From CAYQQQ01 sp964420125 (lineage in GTDB: Bacteria > Actinomycetota > Acidimicrobiia > Acidimicrobiales > Microtrichaceae), in the NCBI GenBank assembly GCA_964420125.1, contig CAYQQQ010000001.1:248001-312000 (forward strand): DNA of 64,000 nucleotides, read 5' to 3'. Position numbers and translations under genes: made by a program. Shown one piece after another: positions 33,796 through 41,547 of this stretch (within the stretch, counting starts at the first letter, position 1; every line of letters begins with the position of its first letter). A model generated the notes under the pieces. That model was not told where the DNA came from, searched no databases, and was given only the letters and a program-made list of their open reading frames with translations.

Positions 33796-35028
33796 TCACT
33801 GATCCTCGAGGAGATGGGACAGCAGCCCGGCAGGGAACTCCGGCGGTGTCGCCGCCACCGTCGGGGCGCTCGGTGACCCGGGCGTCGGTGACGGTGCGGG
33901 CGGAGGGGCCCCCGTCGGCGTGCTCGACGCCGGCGAGCCCGCGCCGGTGCCAGGTGGCGTCGACGCTTCATGGGATGCGGGGTCGGTCCAGTCGCCGGGG
34001 ACGTCCACGCCGGTGAGCATCACCCACCCGGTCGGGAAGCGGGACATGATCGCCAGGGGGAGGGCGGCGGCGGGCACCACCATGGGCACCGCCAGTGTGA
34101 GCGTCGAGCCGACCGGCACCGGCGATGCCGAGGGGGAGGCGGGGAGGACGACCGCCGGCTCCACCGTCGGAGGGGACGGTTCCGCACGCGGCGGCTCCGC
34201 CGACCCCTCGAACACCAGCGGTTCGAACGGCGGCACCTCCGGTGGCTCGAACGGCGCCGCCACGGGAGGCTCGAACACCAGCGGTTCGAACGGCGGCACC
34301 TCGGGCGGCTCGAGGGTCGACGGCTCCTGCGCCACCTCGGCCGTCGCGACCGGCGGCAGATCGAGCGGCTGGTGCGGCAGCGGCTCCTGCGCCTCTTCGA
34401 CCGCCCCGAGCGGCGGCAGCCCGGGAGGCGGGTACGGCGGCGGACCTTGCGCCTCCTCGACCGCCCCGAGCGGCGGCGGGCCCTGTGGCTGGTACGGCGG
34501 AGGGCCCTGCGTCCCGGCCGGCGGAGGGCCCGGCGACTCGTACGGCGGCGGCAGCGACGCCACCGCTGCGGCGGCCATGTCCTGACCCGGTGCCGTGCCA
34601 GCCGGTTGCCCGTGGTACTTCGGCGGCGACATCCACACGTGCAGTCGATCGATCAGCGGGTTGCCGTCCACGCCCGGGACGGCCGCAACAGGCGGCACCT
34701 GCCCTCCCGGCACCGAGGCGGACGGGTGCTCCACGGGGAGGGGGAAGGGGACCTCGACGGATCCCGGGGACGGGGCGGCAACAGGGCCCGAGCGACCGCC
34801 GACCACCGGCGCATGGGACACCCCCGTCTGCCCGTCCGCAACCTCCTGGTTCCGGCGTCCGCCCTGGCGGAGCACGACCGCGACCGCAGCCACGATCCCG
34901 ACGACGGCCACGACGACCACGACGAGGCCGGAGACCGCGAGCGTGCGCGACAACGCCAGCAGGGGAGCATCGAGAGGAGTCGTCGCGGCGCTGATGGGGA
35001 ACACCATGGAGATCACGGGGTCGGGCAT
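33796..35028 (-). CDS. Proline-rich repeat protein with single TM helix
   Basis: 410 residues, no recognised family. A short N-terminus is followed by one TM helix (LVVVVVAVVGIVAAVAVVL, residues ~35-55), then a long Pro/Ala/Glu-rich region with two repeat types: PPPYxPPGLPPLGAVEEAQ (DNA ~34390-34510) and PPEVPPFEPLVFEPP (34209-34315). A C-terminal part includes a more ordered segment MSRFPTGWVMLTGVDVP. The low-complexity composition suggests an extended, surface-exposed or wall-spanning stalk. ATG 35028 was chosen; the frame continues far upstream through the ATPase gene, where it cannot be coding. No ribosome binding site is visible. Confidence 0.55.
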   Translation of the reverse strand: MPDPVISMVFPISAATTPLDAPLLALSRTLAVSGLVVVVVAVVGIVAAVAVVLRQGGRRNQEVADGQTGVSHAPVVGGRSGPVAAPSPGSVEVPFPLPVEHPSASVPGGQVPPVAAVPGVDGNPLIDRLHVWMSPPKYHGQPAGTAPGQDMAAAAVASLPPPYESPGPPPAGTQGPPPYQPQGPPPLGAVEEAQGPPPYPPPGLPPLGAVEEAQEPLPHQPLDLPPVATAEVAQEPSTLEPPEVPPFEPLVFEPPVAAPFEPPEVPPFEPLVFEGSAEPPRAEPSPPTVEPAVVLPASPSASPVPVGSTLTLAVPMVVPAAALPLAIMSRFPTGWVMLTGVDVPGDWTDPASHEASTPPGTGAGSPASSTPTGAPPPAPSPTPGSPSAPTVAATPPEFPAGLLSHLLEDQ

Positions 35029-35172
35029 CGGGGGGTCCGTGGCACGACCCCGATCCCATCGGGTGCAGCTCGTCGTTCTTGAGGAGCACCGCGGACAAGG
35101 GCGACGACCGACGCCAGGTCGGCATACTGGGACCTCGACCGCCACGAGCGCCCGATCCGTGAGGAGGTGCGG

Positions 35173-37917
35173 ATGGCCGACCACCCTTCGCAGGCCGCCC
35201 CCGACCTTCAGCCAGACCCCGAGCCCCCCTGGGTTCGCTCGCCGGCGGACCTCTGCCGATCGCTCGGCGTCGACCCCGACACGGGCCTCGATGCGGCCCA
35301 GGCCGCGGAGCGACTCAGCGCCGAAGGACCCAACGCCCTGCCCGAGGAGACGCCGAAGCCCGGCTGGCGTCGCTTCCTGGATCAGTACCGCAGCTACATG
35401 CAGCTCATCCTGGTCGGAGCAGCGGCCGTGTCGCTCGCCGTCCAGCAGTGGAGCACCGGCGTGCTGTTGATCCTCCTGACGGTGGTCAACGCCGTGGTCG
35501 GCCTGCGCCAGGAGGGCAAGGCCGAGAGCGCCATGAACGCGCTGCGCTCGATGCTCGAGACGACGGCCCGGGTGCGACGCAGCGGTGTCGAGGCGGAGAT
35601 CCCCGCCGAGCAGGTCGTGGTGGGCGACGTGGTGCTGGTCGCCGCGGGCGACCAGGTCCCCGCCGACGGTCGGATCATCGCCGCCAGCTCGCTGGCGATC
35701 GACGAGTCGGCGCTCACCGGGGAGAGCACCCCGGCATCCAAGGACGCGGCGGCGCTCCACGACGCCGAGCTCGGCCCGGGCGATCGCTCCAACATGGCGT
35801 TCATGAACACGCCGGTCACCCATGGCAGCGGCACCATGGTGGTGACCGGCACCGGGGCCTCGAGCGAGGTGGGCAGGATCTCGGGATTGCTGTCCCGCAC
35901 GGCGCAGGAGCGTTCTCCCCTGACCCGTCAGCTGGACGAGCTGACGCTGTGGATCGTCGGGGCGGCCGGTCTCACCATGGTCGTGATGTTCGCCCTCGGT
36001 CGCAGCCGTGGCCAGGACTGGGACGTGCTGTTCATCTCGGCGGTGTCGCTGGCCGTGGCGGCGATCCCCGAGGCGCTCCCCACCGTCACGCAGGTCATCC
36101 TGTCCCTGGGAAGCCTGGAGCTCGCACGCCACAACGCCATCGTCAAGGAGCTTCCGGCGGTGGAGACCCTGGGGTTCACCTCCGCCATCAACTCCGACAA
36201 GACCGGCACCCTCACCATGAACCAGATGACGGTCGTCGAGGTGATCGACCCCGTCGACCGGTACGTGGTGACCGGGTCGGGCTACGAGCTGGACGGCCGG
36301 CTCCAGCACGCCGCCGGCAGCTCCGAGTCGGCAGACCAGGCCATCGCACCCTTCGTGCTCGCCAACGATGCCCGGTTGCTCCACGGCGAGGTGGTGGGAG
36401 ACCCGACGGAGGGCGCGCTGCTGGTGCTGGCCCACAAGGCCGGCCTCGATGTCGAGGAGAGCCGGGCGCGCCTGCCGCGACTGGCGACGCTGCCCTTCGA
36501 CCCCACCTACAAGCTGATGGCCACCTTCCACACCGCCGCTGACGAGTCGGGCCGCGAGATCGTGCGCTGCTTCGTGAAGGGCGCCGCTCCGGCAGTGCTG
36601 GAACGGGGCTCCGACGCCGTGGCCGACGGCGCCGTGGTGTCCCTCGACGAGGCCCTCCGAGCACGGGCCGAGGCCGAGGTCACCCGGATGGAAGGTCTCG
36701 GTCAGCGGGTGATGGCCGCCGCACAGCGAGACCTCGAGCCCTCGGACTTCGACCCCGACGGGGACCTCCTCGCACTGGTGACCGACCTGGAGCTCACCGC
36801 GCTGGTCGGCATGGTCGACCCACCGCGGGACGAAGCCCGTGCCGCGGTGGCCGAGGCGCAGGCCGCCCACATACGCGTGCGCATGGTGACCGGCGACGAC
36901 GTGACCACCGGGGCGGCCATCGCCCGCCAGCTGGGCATCCCCGGCGACGCCGTCCTGGGAGCCGACTTCGCGGCGATGGACGAGCGGGAACGGCTCGAGC
37001 GCATCGACGACATCGGCGTCGTGGGCCGCGTCGCACCGGAGCACAAGGTGCTGCTGGTCGAGACCCTGAAGTCGAAGGGGGACGTGGTGGCCATGACCGG
37101 CGATGGCGTCAACGACGCACCGGCCATCAAGGCGGCGGACATCGGCATCGCCATGGGCACGGGCACCGAGGTGGCCAAGGATGCCGGGCGGATGATCCTC
37201 TCCGACGACAACTTCGCCACCATCATCCACGCGGTCGAGCAGGGCCGGAAGCTGTTCGACAACCTCAGCAAGTACATACGCTTCGTGCTGATCCTGCTGG
37301 TGGTCTTCGTGTTGACCTTCCTGGGTGCCACGCTCTTCGACATCTCCGGCGGCGAGCCGTTCACCGCTCCCCAGGTGCTGTGGATCCACTTCCTCGTGAA
37401 CGGCGCCTTCGGCTTCGCCCTCGGCTTCGACGCCCAGACCCCGGGGTTGATGCAACGCACGCCCCGACCACGAGGCCAGTCCGTGCTCACCGCACCGCTG
37501 ATGACCACCGTCGGTCTCAGCGGGCTGGTGATGACCGTGGGGTTGTTGGCGCTCATCGAGTGGGGAGGGTCCCACTACGGCGATCCGAAGGTGGGCAACT
37601 CCATCGCCTTCACCGCGTTCGCCCTGGCGCTCATCGTGGCGGCGGTGGAGTGCCGCAGCGAGACGGCCTCGGCGTTCACCACCTCCACCTTCGCCAGCCG
37701 GCAGATGAACCGGGCCATGATCGTGGAGCTCGTCCTGGCGATCCTCACCACCCAGATGGACGCGCTGCGGCGGATCCTCGGTACCACGATGCTCGACCTG
37801 CAGCAGTGGGCGTGGTCGCTGGTGCTGCCGGGGGTGCTCCTGGTGCTGTGGGAGGTGGGCAAGCTGGTCGCCCGGCGGGCGGCGGCACGGGCGGGCGGGC
37901 CGACGGGCGGGCCGTGA
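35173..37917 (+). CDS. P-type cation-transporting ATPase (P2 type)
   Basis: 914 residues. The cation-ATPase N domain is followed by the A domain with LTGEST (about residue 182), and the M4 motif AIPEALPTVTQ where PEGLP is usual. The phosphorylation site is INSDKTGTLT with D342; the N domain has KGAAPAVLERG; the P-domain motif is TGDGVNDAPAIKAADIGIAMG. A C-terminal six-helix domain follows. The layout is that of Ca2+/Mg2+/Na+-type P2 ATPases; the ion cannot be assigned by eye. AGGAGG sits 6 nt before the ATG at 35173; GTG 35167 is an alternative. The last 173 bp overlap the convergent membrane protein gene. Confidence 0.92.
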   Translation: MADHPSQAAPDLQPDPEPPWVRSPADLCRSLGVDPDTGLDAAQAAERLSAEGPNALPEETPKPGWRRFLDQYRSYMQLILVGAAAVSLAVQQWSTGVLLILLTVVNAVVGLRQEGKAESAMNALRSMLETTARVRRSGVEAEIPAEQVVVGDVVLVAAGDQVPADGRIIAASSLAIDESALTGESTPASKDAAALHDAELGPGDRSNMAFMNTPVTHGSGTMVVTGTGASSEVGRISGLLSRTAQERSPLTRQLDELTLWIVGAAGLTMVVMFALGRSRGQDWDVLFISAVSLAVAAIPEALPTVTQVILSLGSLELARHNAIVKELPAVETLGFTSAINSDKTGTLTMNQMTVVEVIDPVDRYVVTGSGYELDGRLQHAAGSSESADQAIAPFVLANDARLLHGEVVGDPTEGALLVLAHKAGLDVEESRARLPRLATLPFDPTYKLMATFHTAADESGREIVRCFVKGAAPAVLERGSDAVADGAVVSLDEALRARAEAEVTRMEGLGQRVMAAAQRDLEPSDFDPDGDLLALVTDLELTALVGMVDPPRDEARAAVAEAQAAHIRVRMVTGDDVTTGAAIARQLGIPGDAVLGADFAAMDERERLERIDDIGVVGRVAPEHKVLLVETLKSKGDVVAMTGDGVNDAPAIKAADIGIAMGTGTEVAKDAGRMILSDDNFATIIHAVEQGRKLFDNLSKYIRFVLILLVVFVLTFLGATLFDISGGEPFTAPQVLWIHFLVNGAFGFALGFDAQTPGLMQRTPRPRGQSVLTAPLMTTVGLSGLVMTVGLLALIEWGGSHYGDPKVGNSIAFTAFALALIVAAVECRSETASAFTTSTFASRQMNRAMIVELVLAILTTQMDALRRILGTTMLDLQQWAWSLVLPGVLLVLWEVGKLVARRAAARAGGPTGGP

Positions 37918-38422
37918 TGCGCTCGCCCACCAGCAGCGCGGCCACCAGCAGCGTGGCCGCCATCGGCAGCGCGAGCACCGGGGTGCGGACGTCGGTGCCG
38001 GCGGCGACGGCGTGGATCGTCATCACCACGGCCAGGAGGTAGCTCAGCAGGTGCACGCCGTGCCACGCGCGACGTGACATCCTCCGCCGCGCCAGAGAGG
38101 TCAGCTGCACCGCCACCAGCATCCACAGCGACACCGCGCCGAGCCCCACCGCCAGCGGCTCGTAGGGCGACGCACCGGGGACGAGCGCCTGCAGCAGACC
38201 CACGTCCACGTAGCTGTCCGCGACCACTGCCGCGACGTGCAGCGCCAGCAATCCCAACGCCGTTCCGGCGACCCAGGGGTGCGCCTCGCGCAGCCGTCGC
38301 CGAGTCGTCGACGTGCCGGCGAAGCGACCCGACAGCGCCACTCCCAGCACCACCGTCACCATCAGCAGCGCCCAGGCGCCGAGTCCGGCGACGCGAGCCA
38401 CGTACCACCAGAGGTTGCTCAT
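37745..38422 (-). CDS. Ferric-reductase-like (YedZ/b561-type) membrane protein
   Basis: 225 residues. Five hydrophobic helices occupy residues ~1-170. Histidines in EAHPWVAGTALGLLALHVAAVV and RAWHGVHLLSYLLAVVMTIHA are placed as heme ligands of ferric-reductase-like transmembrane domains. A Pro/Ala-rich tail of ~55 residues follows, coded antisense to the end of the P-type ATPase gene (overlap 37745-37917). The ATG overlaps the ApbE stop as ATGA. With ApbE upstream it suggests a membrane electron-transfer module from flavin or heme to an extracytoplasmic acceptor. Confidence 0.75.
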   Translation of the reverse strand: MSNLWWYVARVAGLGAWALLMVTVVLGVALSGRFAGTSTTRRRLREAHPWVAGTALGLLALHVAAVVADSYVDVGLLQALVPGASPYEPLAVGLGAVSLWMLVAVQLTSLARRRMSRRAWHGVHLLSYLLAVVMTIHAVAAGTDVRTPVLALPMAATLLVAALLVGERITARPSARPPVPPPAGRPACPPPTAPGAPPAAPATTPTAAGRASWYRGSAAARPSGW

Positions 38423-39360
38423 GGCACCAGCTCCACCGCGAACAGCTCCGGGTGCCGACCCAGCGTCGTGGTGGTGCCGTCCTCACGGACCAGCAGCGCG
38501 GCGATCGTGCGCGGCGCGGCGCTCAGCGAACCGTCGAGGAAGGCCACGGTGGCACCCACCTCGGCCTCCGCACCGGTTCGGGCCAGCGCGGTCGCGCTGG
38601 TCCAGTCCGGTTCGGCGGGGAGACCCGAGCCGGGGTCGAGCAGGTGGTGCACCTCGGCACCGTCGGCCCCGGTCCAGCGACGACGCCCGCGGCTCGAGGT
38701 CGCCACCGCGCCGTCCCGGGTCTCCACCCTGGCGATGGGACGTCCCGGTCGGCCCGGGTGCTCCACGTCGATGCGCCAGGTCTCGCCCTCGGGTGAGCAC
38801 CCGACCATCCGCAGGTCGCCACCGAGGTCGACCATGGCACCTGAGGCGCCGGCGGCCATCAGCTCACCGGCCACGAGGTCGGCCGCCAGCCCCTTCCCGA
38901 GGCCGCCGGGATCGAGCCGGACCTGCGGCGGCAACCACACCAGCCGGCTCTCTCGCTGCAGGACGATCTCGGCACACCCGGGTGCACCGGTCGCACCCCG
39001 GCTCGCGACGTGGTCCGCGGAGCTGTCCGCGACCAGGGTCTGCGGCCAGGGCCAGGTGCGGTCGTAGCCCAGCTCCACGAGCCGGTCGTGCAGCGTCGGG
39101 TCGAACCGTCCCCGGGTGCCCCACCACGCGGCGACGAGGTGGGCGACCAGCTCGAAGGTGTCGGGCGACACGACGCAAGGGGAACCTGCCGCCGCGTGCA
39201 GCGCGCTGAGCTCGCTGTCGGGGAGGAAGCGGCTCCAGCGCGCCTCCAGCTCGAGGATCCGGTGCCGGGCGGCATCGACCAGGTCCTCGGACCCGCCGAC
39301 GACCGTCACCCGGCACCGGGTGCCCATGGCGGCGAACGCGTGCTCGTGGATGGTGGTCAC
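38419..39360 (-). CDS. apbE: FAD:protein FMN transferase (ApbE)
   Basis: 313 residues. Family motifs: AMGTRCRVTV at the start, RWSRFLPDSELSALHAAAG, the FAD-binding LDPGGLGKGLAADLVAGEL, and AMVDLGGDLRMVG, with DGAVATSSRGRRRW near the Mg site. ApbE transfers FMN from FAD onto a Ser/Thr of target proteins outside the membrane. No clear signal peptide is seen, which is unusual for ApbE. Its classical substrate, an FMN-binding domain protein, is not encoded in this window. The start is GTG at 39360, 5 bp after the upstream gene's stop. Confidence 0.9.
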   Translation of the reverse strand: MTTIHEHAFAAMGTRCRVTVVGGSEDLVDAARHRILELEARWSRFLPDSELSALHAAAGSPCVVSPDTFELVAHLVAAWWGTRGRFDPTLHDRLVELGYDRTWPWPQTLVADSSADHVASRGATGAPGCAEIVLQRESRLVWLPPQVRLDPGGLGKGLAADLVAGELMAAGASGAMVDLGGDLRMVGCSPEGETWRIDVEHPGRPGRPIARVETRDGAVATSSRGRRRWTGADGAEVHHLLDPGSGLPAEPDWTSATALARTGAEAEVGATVAFLDGSLSAAPRTIAALLVREDGTTTTLGRHPELFAVELVP

Positions 39361-39365
39361 GGCGA

Positions 39366-40133
39366 TCAGCTGGCGCCGGAGAAGCCCTGCGGGCCACCAC
39401 CGCCGGGTGCCACGAACCCTCCGGGACCTTCGCTGAAGGCGCTGCCGTCGTCGGGCTGGCCGTCTCGGTCCTCGCCCTCGGCGTCATCGCCGTCGGAGTC
39501 GTCGGTGCCGTCGTCGTCGCCGTCCCAGCCACCGGGGCCCTGGCCGTGGTGGTCCCACTCGTCCTGGCTCCACCGGTCGTCGTCACCGTCGCCGAAGCCG
39601 GGCACGCGTCGCTCGCCCTGTCCGCCTCCGGGACCCTGCATGCCCCCGCCGTCCTGCTGGCCACCGGATCCCCGGCCCGACTGCAGCTGCATCGGCGCGG
39701 AGTCGTCACGGTCGATGAGGCCCATGGTCACCGCCCCCACGACCAGCCCGGCCACCGCTGCGGCGATGGTCACCAGGCGTCCGTTGCCGGCCCCGGACCA
39801 ACGGCTCTGGGGCGCCGGGTCGCCGGCGGGGGCGACGGGCGCGCTCGCCGCGGTGGGAGGCGGCGGTGGTCCCACCGGTCCTGCGGGGTCTGCCGGCGGG
39901 GGGGCCGCCGGTGCCGGCGGCGGCTCGACCGCGGCCGCAGGTGTGTCGGGCGTCGTCTGGGGCGCTTCCGACACCGCCCCGGGTGCCGCGGGCTCAGGTG
40001 CCGCGAGCTCAGGTGCCGCGGGCTCAGGTGCAGCTCCGCGGGACGCGGGGTCGGCGGGGCCGCCAGCCGGGTTCACCTGGCTGTCCGGGGCAGGTTCGGT
40101 CGATCCGCTCTCTGGGTTGGGTGATGTGTCCAC
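39366..40133 (-). CDS. Pro/Ala-rich single-TM protein with acidic Gly-rich tail
   Basis: 255 residues, no recognised family. A Pro/Ala/Glu-rich cytoplasmic half containing four PEPAAPELAAPEPAAPG-like units precedes one TM helix (LVTIAAAVAGLVVGAVTMGLI, residues ~125-145). The exported half is rich in Gly, Asp, Gln and Trp (GQGERRVPGFGDGDDD, DDDGTDDSDGDD) and could bind cations. The GTG start has GAGGAG 5 nt upstream. It is the first gene of an operon with apbE and a ferric-reductase-like gene. No FMN-attachment domain is visible, so whether ApbE modifies it is unknown. Confidence 0.6.
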   Translation of the reverse strand: MDTSPNPESGSTEPAPDSQVNPAGGPADPASRGAAPEPAAPELAAPEPAAPGAVSEAPQTTPDTPAAAVEPPPAPAAPPPADPAGPVGPPPPPTAASAPVAPAGDPAPQSRWSGAGNGRLVTIAAAVAGLVVGAVTMGLIDRDDSAPMQLQSGRGSGGQQDGGGMQGPGGGQGERRVPGFGDGDDDRWSQDEWDHHGQGPGGWDGDDDGTDDSDGDDAEGEDRDGQPDDGSAFSEGPGGFVAPGGGGPQGFSGAS

Positions 40134-40211
40134 ACGCGCTCCTCGTCTCCGTGTTCGTCTCCTGGACACGGTGCAACCCGGAGGTGAGAGCCCGGTGAGC
40201 GCAACCTGGTA

Positions 40212-40273
40212 GCCCGCTGAGAGCATCCGCGGGCTGTTGACGCTCTCATGTCGGCGCCTGCGCCGCGAACATG
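40212..40273. promoter_or_regulatory. Cluster of inverted and direct repeats in divergent promoter region
   Basis: The 238-bp gap between the divergent genes at 40133 and 40372 holds GCCCGC/GCGGGC (40212-40234), TGAGAGC/GCTCTCA (40218-40248) and an imperfect CATGTCGGCG/CGCGAACATG repeat (40247-40273). Direct copies of GGTGAGAGC/GGTGAGCGC precede them. These look like binding sites of one or more regulators. The rest of the gap shows no gene. Confidence 0.4.
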
Positions 40274-40371
40274 CCGAGAGTGGGGACGTGCCGCCGCCAT
40301 CCCCCACCTCGGGCTCTGACGTCGCGGCTCGACAGGTGCGACGGCCTCCTCGCGCTCTAGGGTCGGCACCC

Positions 40372-41472
40372 ATGGCAGAACCTGTGAGCCCCGACGCCGT
40401 GCGGGTCGACCACGAGGCGCTGGGCGACTTCGTGACGGCGCTCCTCGAGTCCCACGGCATCCCCACCGAGCACGCCCGACTCACCGCCGACGCGCTGGTG
40501 GTGGCCGACCTATACGGCATCGACTCCCACGGCGTCGCCCGGCTGGGCTTCTACATCCACAAGATCACCCACGACCTGGTGAACCGCCGGCCCGAGCCGC
40601 AGGTCGTGTCCGACCTCGGCGCCACCTGCCTCATCGACGGCGACAACGGCCTCGGCCCGGTGGCCGCCCAGCTGGCGACCGACTGGTGCATCGAACGGGC
40701 ACGCGACACGGGTCTCGCCTGCGCCACCGTGCGGCGCAGCAACCACTACGGCATCGCCGGCTTCTACGCGCTGCAGGCCGTCGCCCACGGGATGGTCGGC
40801 ATGTCGATGACCAACGCCACCAGCCTCGTCGCCCCCACCTTCGGGGCACGTTCGATGCTGGGGACCAACCCCATCGCCTTCGCCACGCCCGCAGGCGAGG
40901 AACGACCCTTCCTCTTCGACGCGGCCACCAGCGCCGTGTCCTTCGGCAAGGTCCAGCTCGCGCTGGCAGAGGAGGCCCCGATCCCGGAGGGATGGTCGAT
41001 CGACGCCGAGGGTCGGAGCACCACCGACTCGGTCGAGGCGCTGCAGGGATCGCTGCTGCCCCTCGGCAGCGATCGCACGCACGGCTCCCACAAGGGCTAC
41101 GGCCTGGCGGTCATGGTCGACATCCTCTGCGGCGTCCTCTCGGCGGCCGCCTACGGTCCCCACTGCCTGAGCCTCACCAGCGAGTTCGACCAGGTGGCGG
41201 ACGTCGGCCACTTCTACCTGGCGCTGCGGGTCGATGCCTTCCGACCCCTGGAGGAGTTCACCGACACCATGGACGCCATGATCCGAGAGCTGCGGGAGAC
41301 CCCTACGGCCCCGGGCGAGGATCGGGTGATCGTGGCGGGGGAGCCGGAGTTCGACGAGGAGGAGCGCCGCCGGGCCGACGGCATCCCGCTGACGCCTGCG
41401 GTCCACGACATGCTGGAGATCATGGCCGCCGAGCGCGACCTGGCCGGGCACTTCGCCCGCCTCGCCCGCTGA
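40372..41472 (+). CDS. Ldh family oxidoreductase (malate/L-lactate dehydrogenase type)
   Basis: 366 residues of the LDH2/MDH2 family, an NAD(P)-dependent fold unrelated to classical LDH. Recognisable are DLYGIDSHGVARLGFYIHK with the catalytic His, the cofactor region RSNHYGIAGFYALQA, GTNPIAFATPA and GSHKGYGLAVMVDILCGVLS. Members reduce or oxidise 2-keto/2-hydroxy acids or ureidoglycolate. The ATG follows a TAGGGT element (40358-40363) by 8 nt, suggesting a leaderless transcript. A dispersed repeat lies 14 bp after its stop. Confidence 0.9.
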   Translation: MAEPVSPDAVRVDHEALGDFVTALLESHGIPTEHARLTADALVVADLYGIDSHGVARLGFYIHKITHDLVNRRPEPQVVSDLGATCLIDGDNGLGPVAAQLATDWCIERARDTGLACATVRRSNHYGIAGFYALQAVAHGMVGMSMTNATSLVAPTFGARSMLGTNPIAFATPAGEERPFLFDAATSAVSFGKVQLALAEEAPIPEGWSIDAEGRSTTDSVEALQGSLLPLGSDRTHGSHKGYGLAVMVDILCGVLSAAAYGPHCLSLTSEFDQVADVGHFYLALRVDAFRPLEEFTDTMDAMIRELRETPTAPGEDRVIVAGEPEFDEEERRRADGIPLTPAVHDMLEIMAAERDLAGHFARLAR

Positions 41473-41486
41473 GCACCCACCCCCTG

Positions 41487-41536
41487 CAACTGGCAGGCGT
41501 GATCCCCGCCGGTGTGGGCCCACAGCTGCCAGTTGG
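41487..41536. repeat. Dispersed palindromic repeat, copy C (inverted)
   Basis: A 50-bp element whose ends are a perfect 10-bp inverted repeat, CAACTGGCAG ... CTGCCAGTTG. In reverse orientation it matches copies A (12999-13050) and B (21829-21880), including CCAACTGGCAGCTGTGGG. It lies between two convergent genes, 14 bp after the Ldh stop and 11 bp beyond the stop of the minus-strand gene, a position suited to a bidirectional terminator. Confidence 0.75.
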
Positions 41537-41547
41537 AGTGAGCGGTC

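Noticed and set aside
33796..37575. A 1259-residue minus-strand open frame through the P-type ATPase gene
   Set aside because: The part beyond 35028 is the mirror of a clear P-type ATPase; only the Pro-rich 33796-35028 part with a TM helix looks real.
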